From NCBI GenBank assembly GCA_964352665.1, contig CAYGSJ010000002.1:203989-267988 (forward strand): a stretch of DNA of 64,000 bases, in the 5' to 3' direction. The notes under the pieces are model-generated. The model did not search any database. It worked only from the letters and a program-made list of their open reading frames with translations, and was not told the DNA's origin. A program made the position numbers and the translations under genes. Below are positions 10,802 through 20,413 of the stretch, one piece after another. Source of the stretch: UBA1672 sp964352665 (GTDB lineage: Bacteria > Pseudomonadota > Alphaproteobacteria > Micavibrionales > Micavibrionaceae). Every line of letters begins with the position of its first letter. Within the stretch, counting starts at the first letter, position 1.

Positions 10802-12442
10802 ATGGATATTCTGGCAATTAAAATCATTGTGCTTATTTCTTTCTTTGCTTTTGCTGGCAAACGCTTGATGAACTTTTTGCACGCCCTTCAGCAAGATGAC
10901 TACAATAACGGCAGACTCTTATCATGGATCTTGCAACACGGTGTTTTTGATAAACGCGTCAGCGCCGTATTACTCCTTGCGTCCATAGCAGCCTTACTCG
11001 GGCATGTGTCTGAATTTACGCTTCATATCCTTATATTTTGCGTTTTTATAGCCGCAACGTATTTTGAAAAAGATGCCAGGAAGCAATCCAAAAAAGCCCT
11101 TAAAATAACAAAGCGCGCTCAAAGAATCCTGCTGACATCTTTGCTATACAGTCTGCTTTGTGCTGTTGCCGTCATGCAATCGGGGCTTCCTGTACTTTGG
11201 ATCGTTATAGTGCAAGCCCTTCCTTTACTGCTGGTTATCGGCAATCTCTCTCTTGCGCCTTATGAGAATTCTGTTCAAAAGAAACTTTATGCCGAGGCCC
11301 TTCAAAAACTGGCCGATATAAACCCGACAATTATCGCGGTGACCGGTTCATATGGTAAAACCTCGGTAAAACATATTCTAGCCCATATCCTGAAGGTTTC
11401 CGCACCAACTCTTGTGACCCCCGGGAGTGTTAACACCGTCATGGGTGTTACCAGAATTTTAAGGGAACAACTGGCGCCCAACCATAAATATTTTGTAACT
11501 GAAATGGGTGCTTACGGCCCCGGTTCTATCAAAAAGCTGTGTGAACTAACACCACCTAATGTCGGTATTATAACATCCATCGGCCATGCCCATTACGAGA
11601 GGTTCAGATCACTAGAAGCTGTGGTCCAAGCCAAATACGAGCTGGCGGAGTCGGTTTTGTCCAGAAATGGCACGATGATTGTGCATGAAAAAACCCTTAA
11701 ATACGAACATTCACGCAATATACGCAATCAGGCCATGGATCATTTCATTGCCTGCGGTGAGCCCATGGGCACCAAAACACCAAAGAACGAACAGGAGTAC
11801 AGCTACCTTTCTGAAGATGATTTGAAAATAATGTCTGTCGAGCAAACCCCAAAGGGACTGTGCGTTACAATAGAATGGAAAGAAGAGAAATATACGTTAA
11901 GAGCACCACTATACGGCATTCATCACGGGCATAATATTGCCTTGGCTTTTGCGTGCGCGATGTCACTGGGTATGGAGGCAAAAGATATCAAAACAGCGCT
12001 GGCCTCAACGCCGCAAATCAAGCACCGGCTTGAAGTGAAACAACAGCAAGATGGCAGTATCATTATTGATGATGCGTTCAATTCAAATCCCCCGGGGTTT
12101 CGCTCCGCACTCCATGTTTTAAAGGTCCTGGCCGATGATCGTGACGGGCGCGGAATCCTTGTAACCCCCGGAATTGTTGAGTTAGGCAGCGCACATAACG
12201 AAGTCCATAAAACCTTGGGAGCACTAGCCGCAGAAACATGCCACATTGTTTTGGTCGTAAATCCAGAACGCATCCCAACATTTCTGGAAGGATTTAGATC
12301 CAGCGCAAAAAGCAAAATTTTGTTGGAGTTTGATACGTTCGAGCAGGCCCAAAAATGGCTTATCGAAAACAAACAAAGCAAAGACGTTATTTTGCTGGAA
12401 AATGATTTGCCGGATATTTACGAACGGGTCTTGAAAATCTAG
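10802..12442 (+). CDS. Membrane-anchored MurF-like Mur ligase
   Basis: Probable UDP-MurNAc-tripeptide D-Ala-D-Ala ligase replacing canonical MurF. About the first 150 residues hold four hydrophobic segments (near 4-20, 53-85, 108-125 and 129-149), absent from normal cytoplasmic MurF. The Mur ligase core follows: P-loop TGSYGKTS at 181-188, TEMGAYGPGSIKKL, IGHAHYERF, HHGHNIALA and the C-domain motif IIDDAFNSNPPGF. The canonical KGSR motif near the end is replaced by LLENDLPDIYERVL. 546 residues against about 450 for MurF. The only other murF-like sequence in the window is a C-domain fragment at 19912-20385, so this enzyme is the best candidate for the MurF step, though the genome outside the window is unseen. 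A terminator follows. Confidence 0.82.
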   Translation: MDILAIKIIVLISFFAFAGKRLMNFLHALQQDDYNNGRLLSWILQHGVFDKRVSAVLLLASIAALLGHVSEFTLHILIFCVFIAATYFEKDARKQSKKALKITKRAQRILLTSLLYSLLCAVAVMQSGLPVLWIVIVQALPLLLVIGNLSLAPYENSVQKKLYAEALQKLADINPTIIAVTGSYGKTSVKHILAHILKVSAPTLVTPGSVNTVMGVTRILREQLAPNHKYFVTEMGAYGPGSIKKLCELTPPNVGIITSIGHAHYERFRSLEAVVQAKYELAESVLSRNGTMIVHEKTLKYEHSRNIRNQAMDHFIACGEPMGTKTPKNEQEYSYLSEDDLKIMSVEQTPKGLCVTIEWKEEKYTLRAPLYGIHHGHNIALAFACAMSLGMEAKDIKTALASTPQIKHRLEVKQQQDGSIIIDDAFNSNPPGFRSALHVLKVLADDRDGRGILVTPGIVELGSAHNEVHKTLGALAAETCHIVLVVNPERIPTFLEGFRSSAKSKILLEFDTFEQAQKWLIENKQSKDVILLENDLPDIYERVLKI

Positions 12443-12462
12443 TTAAACGTGAAATTTACTAA

Positions 12463-12502
12463 AATTCGGGCCATATTCACATAAGAACGGGCCCGATTTT
12501 TA
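12463..12502 (+). terminator. Terminator after the MurF-like gene
   Basis: An ATTCGGGCC...GGGCCCGAT stem with a loop of about 16 nt is followed by five T residues, 21 nt after the stop. The 14-nt word ATTCGGGCCATATT recurs at about 12517 with a second small GGCC...GGCC hairpin and T-run. The junction lies between convergent genes, so it probably also limits readthrough from murB. Confidence 0.75.
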
Positions 12503-12590
12503 TAGAAGCTCTGAAGATTCGGGCCATATTTTTTTGGCCTTATATTTTTTAGACTTTTTTGGGAATCTCGCCCGGATTTTTTGACCGTTT

Positions 12591-13541
12591 TCAGGTGTAT
12601 TCACCCACACGACGAATTTCCCAGTGAAGCGTTAACCCACATTGATCCTGAACGCGTTTAATCAGATCGTCACCCAAATCTTCTAAATTTCTTGCCGTGG
12701 CATTACCGGCATTAATCATAAAATTAAGATGTTTGTCACTCATGCGGGCCCCGCCGATTTGCAGATCGCGCCCCCCCGCCTTTTCGACCAGTTGCCATGC
12801 TTTCATGTCAGTTGGCAACCCTGCTTGCTCAAGATCTTCGGCCGATGGATTAGCAAAAGTCGATCCCCCCGTCTTTTCCGAGATTGGCTGGGTCGCCTGT
12901 CTGGTTGCCTTGATTTCTTTCAAACGATTACGCACGACGTCCTGATCTTCCGGTACCCCTTCAAAAACAGCCGAGATAAAAACTGTACCTTCCGGTACAC
13001 CGCAATATCTATAACGCATATCCATATCTTCGGGACTAAATGGCACAAGAATTCCGTTTTTACTCAATCCCATCGCCGCCACAAGAATATCCTTAATTTC
13101 GGCTCCATACGCACCGGCATTCATCCGCAACGCCCCGCCTACGGTTCCGGGAATACCGGATAGAAACTCCAGACCGCCAATACCCGCCTTGGCCGCAGCA
13201 GAGGCGACGGAACCATTCAAAGCGCCAGCACCAACCATGATACGGTTATCCTGTACTTCGATTTCCGAAAAAGCCTTGCCAAGCTGGATTACGCAGCCGC
13301 GTATTCCGCCATCGCGCACAATTGTATTGGCCATCCCACCCAAAACAAGTAGCGGCTCGTCTTTAGGATATTGCTTTAAAAATATTGATAAATCATCGAT
13401 ATCCGAAGGTTCAAAAAGCAGGTCTGCAGATCCGCCGCACCGGAACCAGCTTTTCAAACCGATCGGCGCATTTTCAGTAAAGCGGCCATCATAGTCATAG
13501 ATGTTTATTTTTTTATTCATGGCCGGAGTGGCGCCGCTCAT
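12591..13541 (-). CDS. murB: UDP-N-acetylenolpyruvoylglucosamine reductase MurB
   Basis: FAD enzyme that reduces UDP-GlcNAc-enolpyruvate to UDP-MurNAc. The 316 residues include the FAD-binding N-terminal part (PIGLKSWFRCGGSADLLFEP, LGGMANTIVRDGGIRG), the GGLEFLSGIPGTVGG segment, and the C-terminal domain with the catalytic serine in KTGGSTFANP and the terminal motif KHLNFMINAGNAT. The usual GxGSN loop reads GGMAN, a small variation. The start ATG overlaps the murC stop by four bases (ATGA), indicating translational coupling. It is the last gene of the upstream dcw segment and converges on the inserted MurF-like gene. Confidence 0.97.
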   Translation of the reverse strand: MSGATPAMNKKINIYDYDGRFTENAPIGLKSWFRCGGSADLLFEPSDIDDLSIFLKQYPKDEPLLVLGGMANTIVRDGGIRGCVIQLGKAFSEIEVQDNRIMVGAGALNGSVASAAAKAGIGGLEFLSGIPGTVGGALRMNAGAYGAEIKDILVAAMGLSKNGILVPFSPEDMDMRYRYCGVPEGTVFISAVFEGVPEDQDVVRNRLKEIKATRQATQPISEKTGGSTFANPSAEDLEQAGLPTDMKAWQLVEKAGGRDLQIGGARMSDKHLNFMINAGNATARNLEDLGDDLIKRVQDQCGLTLHWEIRRVGEYT

Positions 13542-14998
13542 GCCGCGCTGCCTTTTAATTTTTGTATTTCGACCTCAAGCTGATCCGGCAACAGAGCGGC
13601 CCATTTGGTAATATCGCCGGCCCCCATTAAAATAACGTAATCCCCTGAATGGGCACGTTCTGCCAAAACACGGGGCAAGTCGGTCTTGTCTATGAGTACT
13701 TCTACCGATCTGTGGCTATGTGTTTTCAGACCTTCCACCAGATAAAATTTGTCGACGCCTTCTATCTTGTTCTCGCCCGCCTCATAGACATCGGCCACAA
13801 TGACATGATCGGCATCATTAAAACACCTGCAGAACTCTTCATATAAATCATTCAGTCGGGAATAACGATGGGGCTGCATGACCGCGATAACATTTCCACC
13901 TGTTTCCCTGACAGCTTCACGCGCCGTTTTCAAAACAACATCAATTTCGACCGGATGGTGGGCATAATCATCAATAATCGTAATACCATCAATAATACCC
14001 ATTTTGGTAAAGCGTCTTTTTACACCCCCAAAATTCGCCATCGCCTTTTTCATTGTTGCCGTCGGAACACCCATTTCTTTTGCAACCCCCAAGGCAACAA
14101 GAGAATTCTGGACATTATGCTTACCTGGCATAGAAAGATGAATATCCCTGATCTCTGTTTCTTTTCCGTCTTCAGATAGCCAACCCGCAAAGGTGACATC
14201 AAATGTACTGCCGTCGGCACCGAAGCGCATATTATCAGCGCGGATATCTGCCTGCGGATTAAAGCCGTAAGTAATAACTTTACGGTCTGATACCTGCGCC
14301 GCTAAAGTTTGAACTTCGGGATGATCAATACACATTAGCGCATAACCATGAAACGGAAGGTTCAGCACGAAACGCCTGTAAGCATCTTTAACATTGTCGA
14401 ACGAACCGTAATGATCCATATGCTCCGGATCCATATTTGTAACCACGGCAACTGTTGCAGGCAGTCTTATAAAACTGCCGTCACTTTCATCCGCTTCGAC
14501 GACCATCCAGTCCGATTGCCCGAAACGTGTGTTTGTTCCATATGCATTAACAATACCGCCATTGACAACGGTCGGGTCCAGACCCGCCTGATCTAGCATC
14601 TGCCCGACCATAGATGTTGTGGTGGTTTTGCCGTGCGTTCCGGCAACGGCAACAGATGATTTTAGTCGCATCAACTCGGCCAACATTTCAGCGCGCTGAA
14701 CGACAGGAATCTTAGCCGCCCTTGCCGCGACAAGTTCGACGTTATCATCCTTCACCGCCGAAGAGATAACAACGGCTGCAGCTAGCTCTCCGTCCTTGTT
14801 ACGAATATTTTTCGGGTCATGCCCTATGGCGACTCTGGCGTTATTTTCTTGCAGACGAACCACATTGGCACTGTTAGCCATATCGGAACCTTGCACATCA
14901 TATCCAAGCGATAATAAAAGGTTGGCGATACCGCTCATCCCTATTCCGCCGATGCCTATAAAATGCAATGTGCCTATGTCCGGTGACATTGTACGCAT
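13538..14998 (-). CDS. murC: UDP-N-acetylmuramate--L-alanine ligase MurC
   Basis: Adds L-alanine to UDP-MurNAc in the cytoplasm. The 486-residue product shows the N-terminal Rossmann motif FIGIGGIGMSGIA near residue 14, the ATP-binding GTHGKTTTTSMVG near 117-129, and conserved NMDPEHMDHYGS and DDYAHHP motifs. The start at 14998 is chosen because AGAGGA lies seven bases upstream. It is flanked by murG (11 nt upstream) and murB (four-base overlap), the standard dcw order. Confidence 0.98.
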   Translation of the reverse strand: MRTMSPDIGTLHFIGIGGIGMSGIANLLLSLGYDVQGSDMANSANVVRLQENNARVAIGHDPKNIRNKDGELAAAVVISSAVKDDNVELVAARAAKIPVVQRAEMLAELMRLKSSVAVAGTHGKTTTTSMVGQMLDQAGLDPTVVNGGIVNAYGTNTRFGQSDWMVVEADESDGSFIRLPATVAVVTNMDPEHMDHYGSFDNVKDAYRRFVLNLPFHGYALMCIDHPEVQTLAAQVSDRKVITYGFNPQADIRADNMRFGADGSTFDVTFAGWLSEDGKETEIRDIHLSMPGKHNVQNSLVALGVAKEMGVPTATMKKAMANFGGVKRRFTKMGIIDGITIIDDYAHHPVEIDVVLKTAREAVRETGGNVIAVMQPHRYSRLNDLYEEFCRCFNDADHVIVADVYEAGENKIEGVDKFYLVEGLKTHSHRSVEVLIDKTDLPRVLAERAHSGDYVILMGAGDITKWAALLPDQLEVEIQKLKGSAA

Positions 14999-15009
14999 TG
15001 TAAATTCCT

Positions 15010-16122
15010 CTATTTATTCTTATCTTGATCCGCGACAATCGCAGTCACCAAATTGCCAAGTTTCTTGGCTGCATCCGGCCTAGCGCACTGTTTAGCACTT
15101 GCAGCGGCCCGAGACAAGCTTTCTGGACTTTGAAAACAATTTTCAATTTTTGCCAGTAATGCGTCCTGTGTAAAATTATCTTCGGTCATCACCCAGCCGC
15201 CGCCCTGACTTGCCACAGCATCGGCATTCTTTTTTTGCTGTTGGTCTTTGTGATGAGGATAGGGGACGTATATTGCAGGCCGTCCGGCCAGTGACACCTC
15301 GGCCACTGTACTGGCGCCCGATCTGGCGATCACGAGATGGGCCCTTGATAATTCTTTGGCAACATCACTGATAAATGTTGTCAGTGTCGTGTTAATTCCA
15401 CTTTTTTTGTAGGATTCCTTGACAGTTTCAAGATCTGTTTCACGGCATTGCTGGACAATTTTAAGCCGATTTTTGTGCTCGGCAGATAGTTGTGAAAGCG
15501 CGGCGGGCACGACCTCGCTAAAAACTGTGGCCCCTAGTGATCCACCCATCACCAAAATGCATAACTCTCCGCCGTCGGTTGGGGGAATATATTCGAGATC
15601 GTGTAATTTCGATATTTCGGCGCGTACAGGATTACCCGTTATGACGCTGCGAAATGTTTCCTCACGGTCAAGACCGGATATATAGGGCATGGAGAGCGCA
15701 ATACGCTCGGCTTGCGGCGCAAGCATGGCATTGGCTTTACCGATAATGGCGTTTTGCTCATGTAGAATTGTCGGGATTCCAAGTTTCTGCGCTGCGAACA
15801 CCCCAGGAAAAGAGGGATATCCACCAAAGCCAACCACGAGATCAGGTTTAAGGTTTCTAACAAGCCTAAAGCCGTGGAGAATCCCTGTAATTAATTTAAC
15901 AAGGCCGATAACCTTTGCCTTAAAGCCCGAGCCAAGCGTGCCGGACTTGATGACATGTGTCTTTATACCCTCAAACATGGAAGAAAATTGAAGACCCCGA
16001 TCATCTGTGACCAGTTCAACACGATAACCCCGCCCTAGTAAATCACGGGCAAGCGCGCTGGCAGGACTCATATGACCGCCTGTTCCTCCTGCACTGATGA
16101 GTATGAAATACGAGTCAGGCAT
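15010..16122 (-). CDS. murG: Lipid II-forming GlcNAc transferase MurG
   Basis: Transfers GlcNAc from UDP-GlcNAc to lipid I on the inner face of the cytoplasmic membrane. The 370 residues show a first glycine-rich loop ISAGGTGGHMSPASALA near residue 9, VVGFGGYPSFPG, LHEQNAIIGKAN, a second loop VMGGSLGATVFSE, and the UDP-binding segment ARSGASTVAEVSLAGRPAIY. The start overlaps the end of ftsW by eight bases, indicating coupling. Confidence 0.97.
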   Translation of the reverse strand: MPDSYFILISAGGTGGHMSPASALARDLLGRGYRVELVTDDRGLQFSSMFEGIKTHVIKSGTLGSGFKAKVIGLVKLITGILHGFRLVRNLKPDLVVGFGGYPSFPGVFAAQKLGIPTILHEQNAIIGKANAMLAPQAERIALSMPYISGLDREETFRSVITGNPVRAEISKLHDLEYIPPTDGGELCILVMGGSLGATVFSEVVPAALSQLSAEHKNRLKIVQQCRETDLETVKESYKKSGINTTLTTFISDVAKELSRAHLVIARSGASTVAEVSLAGRPAIYVPYPHHKDQQQKKNADAVASQGGGWVMTEDNFTQDALLAKIENCFQSPESLSRAAASAKQCARPDAAKKLGNLVTAIVADQDKNK

Positions 16123-17392
16123 TTTTTGTGCCTTTATCTTGTTCTTGTGTTCTGCGCATTGTCAGGCCACTTTTTGCAATTGACGATCTTGCTTTTTGAC
16201 GGGTTAGGGCAAGCACCATTCCCATTGCCATTCCCATCGAAATCAATGAAGAGCCCCCATAACTGATAAAGGGGAGAGTCATTCCCTTTGCGGGAATAAG
16301 ATTTACACTGGACGCCATATGGATAAGGGACTGAATTCCAAACATTCCAAGCAAACCACCCGCCGCCAAAACTGAAAACACATCATGGGTTTCCTGCAGT
16401 CTTTTTAATCCTCTTAGCAGGACGAACAGAAAGAGAGATACCAGAAGGAATACGAATATAAGCCCGCCTTCCTCGGCAAGAACCGAGAACGTAAAGTCGG
16501 CATGCGCATCCGGCAGCGTGTTCTTTTCTATACCTTGACCGGGTCCAACACCGATTAAGCCGCCCTTTTTTATTGCCTCAAGCGATTTTTCAACTTGAAA
16601 ATTATCACCTGTATCGGGATAGAAAAAACGATCGACACGGCTTTTTACGTGATGAAGGCCAAGATAGGCCATCCCTAGCCCGGCCGTTCCAGCAGCAAAT
16701 AAAACCGCAAGGTAGCGAAAACGCAAACCGCCCAAAAAGATCTGTATCGCGAAGACCAGAGTTAAAACCACCGTCATCCCTAAATCCGGCTGCATAATCA
16801 AAAGCACCAAAAGCAGGAAATATAAACCAACAGCAATATAGTAGCCCGGGAATATCCGTGCCTTTTTTGCGTCCTTGCCATAGAACTGCATTTGCTGCAT
16901 CGACTTTTTTTGCAGCGAAATCAACCATGCGGCAACAACGGCAAAAGCAGGCTTTGCAAATTCGCTTGGTTGCAGCGAATAGCCAAGAAAGGATAGCCAG
17001 CGCTTGGCCCCCTTTTCTTCTGTTCCCAAAAATAACACCGCGATCATCATGACAATTGATGCAACCAACACAGCACTCGCAAAGCGCCAAACCAGCTTCG
17101 GGTTAAACATGGAGCCGGCAACGATCAGAAAAACCGTTGGTATTAGAAAGATCATATGTTTTCTTATAAAGTAATAATCCGAAGCGCCGATTTTTTGTGC
17201 CACAGAAGGGCTGGCGGAGGTGACAAGCGCCAGACCAAAAACAAGAAGTGCAATAATAGCCCCCAACATAGCGCGGTCCACTGTCCACCACCAGACCCCT
17301 AGAAAAGACCTGTCCATTCGGGAAAAGGCGCGAGGTTCATTGTATTCGCCGTAAGGGTTTTGTTTCTGAATAATTTGTGCGTTGCCCGACAT
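16115..17392 (-). CDS. ftsW: Peptidoglycan glycosyltransferase FtsW
   Basis: SEDS-family polytopic membrane enzyme that polymerises septal glycan strands with its partner PBP3 (ftsI here). The 425 residues contain about ten hydrophobic segments. The family signature near the C-terminus reads LIPAKGMTLPFISYGGSS, and the QPSEFAKPA motif occurs near residue 140. An N-terminal cytoplasmic stretch of about 35 residues precedes the first span. It begins directly after the murD stop and overlaps murG. Confidence 0.97.
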   Translation of the reverse strand: MSGNAQIIQKQNPYGEYNEPRAFSRMDRSFLGVWWWTVDRAMLGAIIALLVFGLALVTSASPSVAQKIGASDYYFIRKHMIFLIPTVFLIVAGSMFNPKLVWRFASAVLVASIVMMIAVLFLGTEEKGAKRWLSFLGYSLQPSEFAKPAFAVVAAWLISLQKKSMQQMQFYGKDAKKARIFPGYYIAVGLYFLLLVLLIMQPDLGMTVVLTLVFAIQIFLGGLRFRYLAVLFAAGTAGLGMAYLGLHHVKSRVDRFFYPDTGDNFQVEKSLEAIKKGGLIGVGPGQGIEKNTLPDAHADFTFSVLAEEGGLIFVFLLVSLFLFVLLRGLKRLQETHDVFSVLAAGGLLGMFGIQSLIHMASSVNLIPAKGMTLPFISYGGSSLISMGMAMGMVLALTRQKARSSIAKSGLTMRRTQEQDKGTKNA

Positions 17393-18805
17393 CTATTTTT
17401 CCTGATCCAGTTTTTCTACCAATTCGGAAAACCGATTGCCGCGATCCTCGAACGACGCAAATTGATCGAAAGAAGCACAAGCCGGAGACAGTAATACAAC
17501 GGCTCCTCCTCCGGGCTTTCCTCGATGTTCTTGTGCCATATCGTGGGCCATACCCAAGGCTTTATCCAAAGTAAAACATTTGGAATAGGCCAAATTATAG
17601 TTTTCAAACCATTTTGCGAAATCATCTGTAGATTCACCGATTAGAAAGGCATGGTTAATATTTCCAAAAAACTCCTCCAGACCATCCAGACCAGTGTGTT
17701 TCTTACGTCCCCCGACAATCCAGTAGATATTATCTCTGCATGCCAAAGCAACCGCAGCCGACGCCGCATTGGTTGCTTTACTGTCATTGATATAGGGAAC
17801 GCCGTTAATCGTGCGCACCAAATATTGACGATGGTTAAGACCCGCAAACGCCTCCATCGCCGTCCATATTTTTTCATGCGCAAGGCCTGCTATACGGGCA
17901 GCCGCATATGTAGAGGCAGCATTTTGGTAATTATGTACGCCGCTTAAACTCTGGATTTTTTCTAAATTTCCGACCTCGAAAACATCACTTTCCATGGCAT
18001 CAAAAAGGGTGTCGTCTTTAATAAAAACACCATAAGTAACAGATTCCAAAGTCGAGGTTTCAACAACATTCCTGAGTTTAAGTTCCTCTGCACGTGTATA
18101 TATCTTGCGCGTATATTTATCATCTGTACAAATCACCGCGGCGTTATAATCCCCTTCTTTTACTATTTCGGTAATCCGTTCCTTGACTTCGGTGTAGTGA
18201 TCTATATCTCCGTGCCTATCCAGATGATCGGGTGTGATGTTCAAAACCACAGAAATATCGGGCCTGAATGTAGGACATAGATCAATTTGAAAGGAGGACA
18301 TCTCGAGTATAACCCATGCATCCTCATCTTTAATCTCTAGATCAAAGACCGGAATACCGATATTGCCCCCTAGCAAACTACTGATACCCGAAGTTTGAAA
18401 AATATGATTGAGAAGGGCCGTTGTCGTCGATTTTCCGTTTGTTCCTGTAACCCCAATTGTCTTCAGGTCGGGATAAACACGATGGAAAAGTTCCAGATCA
18501 CATATGATCTCTATATCTGCTGCTTTGGCACGATTTACTATATCGTGGGGTTTGGGGTGGGTTAGCGGAATTCCCGGAGAAAGCAAAAGAAACGCATAAT
18601 CGGACAAATGATAGTTAACATCTTCCAAAGATTTAAGATTGAGGTCAGCCAGATTCTGGATGTTTTCCGGATTATCGTCACCGATAACAACTTCCACGCC
18701 AGCATCCGCGAGAACTTTTGCCGAAGACGAGCCGCTCCTGCCCAGACCGTATACCAAGACTGGTTTCCCTGAGAGGCCTTCAACAAAACGTTCGATCTTA
18801 CTCAT
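17393..18805 (-). CDS. murD: UDP-MurNAc-L-Ala--D-Glu ligase MurD
   Basis: Adds D-glutamate to UDP-MurNAc-L-alanine. The start is placed at 18805 (MSKIERFVEG...), because the family begins with the dinucleotide-like motif VLVYGLGRSGSSSA shortly after it. The open frame runs upstream to 18970, but that extension would overlap mraY and is hydrophobic, unlike MurD. The resulting 470 residues are normal. ATP-binding GVTGTNGKSTTTAL occurs near 115; NITPDHLDRHG and NDSKATN follow in order. It lies 31 nt from mraY and abuts ftsW. Confidence 0.97.
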   Translation of the reverse strand: MSKIERFVEGLSGKPVLVYGLGRSGSSSAKVLADAGVEVVIGDDNPENIQNLADLNLKSLEDVNYHLSDYAFLLLSPGIPLTHPKPHDIVNRAKAADIEIICDLELFHRVYPDLKTIGVTGTNGKSTTTALLNHIFQTSGISSLLGGNIGIPVFDLEIKDEDAWVILEMSSFQIDLCPTFRPDISVVLNITPDHLDRHGDIDHYTEVKERITEIVKEGDYNAAVICTDDKYTRKIYTRAEELKLRNVVETSTLESVTYGVFIKDDTLFDAMESDVFEVGNLEKIQSLSGVHNYQNAASTYAAARIAGLAHEKIWTAMEAFAGLNHRQYLVRTINGVPYINDSKATNAASAAVALACRDNIYWIVGGRKKHTGLDGLEEFFGNINHAFLIGESTDDFAKWFENYNLAYSKCFTLDKALGMAHDMAQEHRGKPGGGAVVLLSPACASFDQFASFEDRGNRFSELVEKLDQEK

Positions 18806-18836
18806 TTTTTTCCTATGCGAAGACAAGGCAGGCGTA

Positions 18837-19922
18837 TTATCGCAGCTTAAGCGTTGCGAGTCCAACCAAAGCCAAAATAACAGCAATAATCCAGAAACGA
18901 ATAACAATCGTTGGTTCCGACCAGCCTTTTTTCTCGAAATGATGGTGCAAAGGAGCCATTGCAAACACACGTTTACCCGTCAGTTTAAATGAGGTTACCT
19001 GAACAATGACCGATACAGTTTCCAATACAAAGAGGCCGCCCACAATTGCCAATACAATTTCATGCTTGGTCATTACAGACATGGCGCCAAGGAGCCCCCC
19101 CATAGAGAGTGAGCCTGTATCTCCCATAAAAATGGCGGCTGGCGGTGCATTATACCAAAGAAATCCCATTGCCCCGCCGATCAGTGCCCCGCAAATTATT
19201 GCAAGCTCTTCGGTTCCGGGAACATAATTAAGGTAAAGATACTTCGAGAAGTCTACATGTCCGACCAAATAAGCGATGAGGCCAAAACAGGCAGCGGCGA
19301 TTGCGACCGGCACAATTGCCAAACCATCCAGGCCGTCTGTCAGGTTAACAGCGTTAGAAGCACCGATGATGACTATGAGTGACCACGGTATAAAAAACCA
19401 TGACAAGTTGATGAGGACATCTTTAAAAAACGGGGGTGCAACATGTGTAGAAAGATTTGGAGGCAAGGCATTCATTATGCCGATGGTTACAAATGTACCG
19501 ATTACAATTTGTCCTGTTATTTTCAGGCGCCCCGACAAGCCCTTTGTGTTTTGTTTGGTTAGTTTAAGATAGTCATCGGCAAAACCAATACCGCCGTAGC
19601 CAATTGTAATAATCAAGGCGTACCAGACAAAGGGGTTGCTCCAATCTGACCATAGAAGGGCACTGGCGCACATTGATATCAGGATCATCAATCCGCCCAT
19701 AGTCGGTGTACCGGCTTTTTTAAAATGTGTCTCCGGCCCCTCTTCCCGTATTGGCTGTCCTTGTTTTTGTTTTTCTTTGAGCCATCGTATCATGGACGGC
19801 GCTATGACAAAACAGACGACGAGGGACGTTACGATTGCTCCGCCGGTTCTGAAAGTGACAGAACGAAATAAATCGAAAAAGAGAAATTGATCGGCATAGG
19901 GAGTTAAAAGATTATAGAGCAT
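18837..19922 (-). CDS. mraY: Phospho-MurNAc-pentapeptide transferase MraY
   Basis: Integral membrane enzyme that makes lipid I from undecaprenyl phosphate and UDP-MurNAc-pentapeptide. The 361 residues carry about ten spans. Conserved catalytic motifs are [19 protein letters not shown] near 115, [13 protein letters not shown] near 190, and [15 protein letters not shown] near 320. Its start overlaps the last 11 bases of the MurF-remnant gene, which suggests the remnant's translation is coupled to mraY. Confidence 0.98.
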   Translation of the reverse strand: MLYNLLTPYADQFLFFDLFRSVTFRTGGAIVTSLVVCFVIAPSMIRWLKEKQKQGQPIREEGPETHFKKAGTPTMGGLMILISMCASALLWSDWSNPFVWYALIITIGYGGIGFADDYLKLTKQNTKGLSGRLKITGQIVIGTFVTIGIMNALPPNLSTHVAPPFFKDVLINLSWFFIPWSLIVIIGASNAVNLTDGLDGLAIVPVAIAAACFGLIAYLVGHVDFSKYLYLNYVPGTEELAIICGALIGGAMGFLWYNAPPAAIFMGDTGSLSMGGLLGAMSVMTKHEIVLAIVGGLFVLETVSVIVQVTSFKLTGKRVFAMAPLHHHFEKKGWSEPTIVIRFWIIAVILALVGLATLKLR

Positions 19923-20385
19923 ACTCAGAGCTTCCCTTTTTATTGGGGTGTTTACTATAGGAGTTTTCTTTCACGATCCGTAAAACCTCGAGCATTTTAA
20001 TTGCTAGAGAATTACCTTTCTGACGGAAGATCAAAAGATCTCCCGGAGAAAGAACTTCTTCTACTATCTTCTCGACACGCTCGTCTTTGTAAAGGACAGA
20101 AAGCAAACTATGCACATTATGCACTTTAGGCTGTTGCAGCGATGTGTATATAAAATCCAATTTACCCATGCGAAACGGCACCGAGATGTCATCATCCAGA
20201 CTCTGTCTATGATATGATTTTGGAAAATCAACATGTTCCAGCAGTACTGTTTGTCTTCCTTGACCGAGATCAATCATACTATTCACACGAAAAACAATTC
20301 CCATTTGTTTTTTCTTGGGGGCTACGCGGACCGTTACGGATCTCGTTTTCAGGTGAGACCAGTAATAACGGTTATTTTCAATCAT
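19912..20385 (-). CDS. MurF C-terminal-domain-like protein (murF remnant)
   Basis: A 157-residue protein exactly where murF normally lies, 28 nt after murE and overlapping mraY by 11 nt. By eye it matches the last third of alphaproteobacterial Mur[15 protein letters not shown] corresponds to the VLGDMLELG loop, [20 protein letters not shown] to the D-x-V-(F/Y)-x-x-G strand, and [20 protein letters not shown] to the PGD-VLVKGS-xxM motif. The N-terminal and central ATPase domains are missing, so it cannot be an active ligase; KGS has become KGN. The frame is open with no internal stop. It may be a decaying remnant kept for translational coupling to mraY, or a protein with a new role. The homology call needs a profile search. 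Confidence 0.68.
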   Translation of the reverse strand: MIENNRYYWSHLKTRSVTVRVAPKKKQMGIVFRVNSMIDLGQGRQTVLLEHVDFPKSYHRQSLDDDISVPFRMGKLDFIYTSLQQPKVHNVHSLLSVLYKDERVEKIVEEVLSPGDLLIFRQKGNSLAIKMLEVLRIVKENSYSKHPNKKGSSEYAL

Positions 20386-20413
20386 ACTCTAAATCCTTTT
20401 ACTCTAACTCAAT

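Noticed and set aside
12463..12530. Repeated ATTCGGGCCATATT words considered as a mobile element end
   Set aside because: Only two copies, 50 bp apart, fully explained as tandem terminator hairpins between convergent genes.
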